A stretch of DNA of 64,000 nucleotides, from positions 62,001 to 126,000 of the forward strand of contig JAFGGU010000071.1 of NCBI GenBank assembly GCA_016930375.1, read 5' to 3'. The position numbers and the translations under genes are program-made. The stretch comes from Bacteroidales bacterium. GTDB lineage: Bacteria > Bacteroidota > Bacteroidia > Bacteroidales > UBA10428. Under the pieces are notes generated by a model. The model was given only the letters and a program-made list of their open reading frames with translations. It made no database searches and was not told where the DNA came from. Of the stretch, positions 63,698 through 64,000 are shown piece after piece (the stretch's first letter is position 1; every line of letters starts with the position of its first letter).

Positions 63698-63997
63698 TTA
63701 CAATGCAAAAATTTTCTTTACCAGAAGTTTTGCTTCCTCCCAGTTCTGCTTATTCAGGCAATATTTGATTTTGGGGGCTTCAATTTCACCCTGTATAAGT
63801 CCGGCTTCTTTCAGTTCCTTCAGGTGCTGCGACAATGTCGATTTGGCGATGGGCAAAACCTCGGTGAGGTCGCCGCTGTAGCAACAGGATTGCTTTGAAA
63901 GCAGTTCAAGCACATACAGGCGTACCGGGTGTCCCATGGCTTTGGCGTAGCGGGCGGCCTTTCTTTGTTCCTCTGTAATTATTCTGTTGTCAATCAT
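63698..63997 (-). CDS. ArsR-family metalloregulator (third)
   Basis: A 99-residue winged-helix regulator, complete within the window (ATG 63997). YAKAMGHPVRLYVLELLSKQ and the recognition helix LPIAKSTLSQHLKELKEAGL are typical; Cys38-Cys39 (SCCYSGD) form a likely metalloid site. It is the first visible gene of the arsEFG-like module and probably binds the palindrome at 63662-63679. Its own promoter lies beyond the right edge. Confidence 0.92.
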   Translation of the reverse strand: MIDNRIITEEQRKAARYAKAMGHPVRLYVLELLSKQSCCYSGDLTEVLPIAKSTLSQHLKELKEAGLIQGEIEAPKIKYCLNKQNWEEAKLLVKKIFAL

Positions 63998-64000
63998 ACA

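Overview
The window comes from an anaerobic member of the Bacteroidota, probably Bacteroidales/Marinilabiliales-like. The evidence is a SusC/SusD pair controlled by an ECF sigma factor and a FecR anti-sigma factor, many lipoproteins with short Bacteroidota signal peptides, promoters of the TTTG / TAnnTTTG type, a DUF4252 protein, and strictly anaerobic biochemistry (2-oxoacid:ferredoxin oxidoreductase, [FeFe]-hydrogenase maturases). I saw no rRNA, tRNA, CRISPR array or prophage.

Layout. (1) 1-7119, minus strand: an amino-acid fermentation block with an aminotransferase, a three-subunit 2-oxoacid:ferredoxin oxidoreductase (beta subunit cut by the window edge), an AMP-forming aryl/acyl-CoA ligase, an ACT-domain protein and a fused ADP-forming acyl-CoA synthetase. 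Together they would turn an amino acid into its 2-oxoacid, its acyl-CoA plus reduced ferredoxin, and then the free acid plus ATP. (2) 7261-9393: an unknown secreted protein. (3) 9457-15172, minus strand: a complete [FeFe]-hydrogenase maturation operon, TM1266-type regulator, hydG, aspA, hydF, hydE, behind a perfect 18-bp palindrome that looks like a Rex (NADH-sensing) operator. The structural hydrogenase is not in the window. (4) 15442-29327, plus strand: ECF sigma, FecR, SusC, a SusD broken by a one-base frameshift, a terminator, then two large paralogous FG-GAP/VCBS + ASPIC/UnbV lipoproteins. (5) 29347-36522: a sugar-kinase-like phosphotransferase and a glycoside locus (two Gfo/Idh/MocA oxidoreductases, two TIM-barrel isomerase/epimerases, a DUF1080 protein) that resembles 3-keto-glycoside catabolism. 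(6) 36569-51817: an IS5-type remnant followed by core and miscellaneous genes: malic enzyme-phosphotransacetylase fusion, DUF4252, ABC transporter, nitroreductase, glycosyltransferase, murB, a nuclease/phosphatase, a beta-helix lipoprotein, a GNAT enzyme, a methyltransferase-ATP-grasp fusion with Asn-Gly tails, and a deoxyhypusine synthase-like protein.

(7) 51845-63997, almost entirely minus strand: an arsenic/metalloid island. It holds a decayed arsM, an intact arsM, arsC, acr3, arsR and an IscA-like protein behind twin palindromic operators; then prfC; then a second module with an ArsR regulator, ArsE/ArsF/ArsG-like proteins (nitroaryl-arsenical handling), a DUF318 permease, another ArsR, an FmdE-family protein with a zinc ribbon, a TauE/SafE exporter and a thioredoxin lipoprotein, with a broken FmdE tail in between.

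Cutting across all regions is a set of short-period (6-9 bp) intergenic repeats, each locus with a different unit. Several form long inverted repeats between genes, and one is translated at both ends of HydE. These repeats, the Rex-like site on the hyd operon, the ArsR-type operators that enclose the -7 element, and the FmdE-containing arsenical module are the least explained parts of the window.
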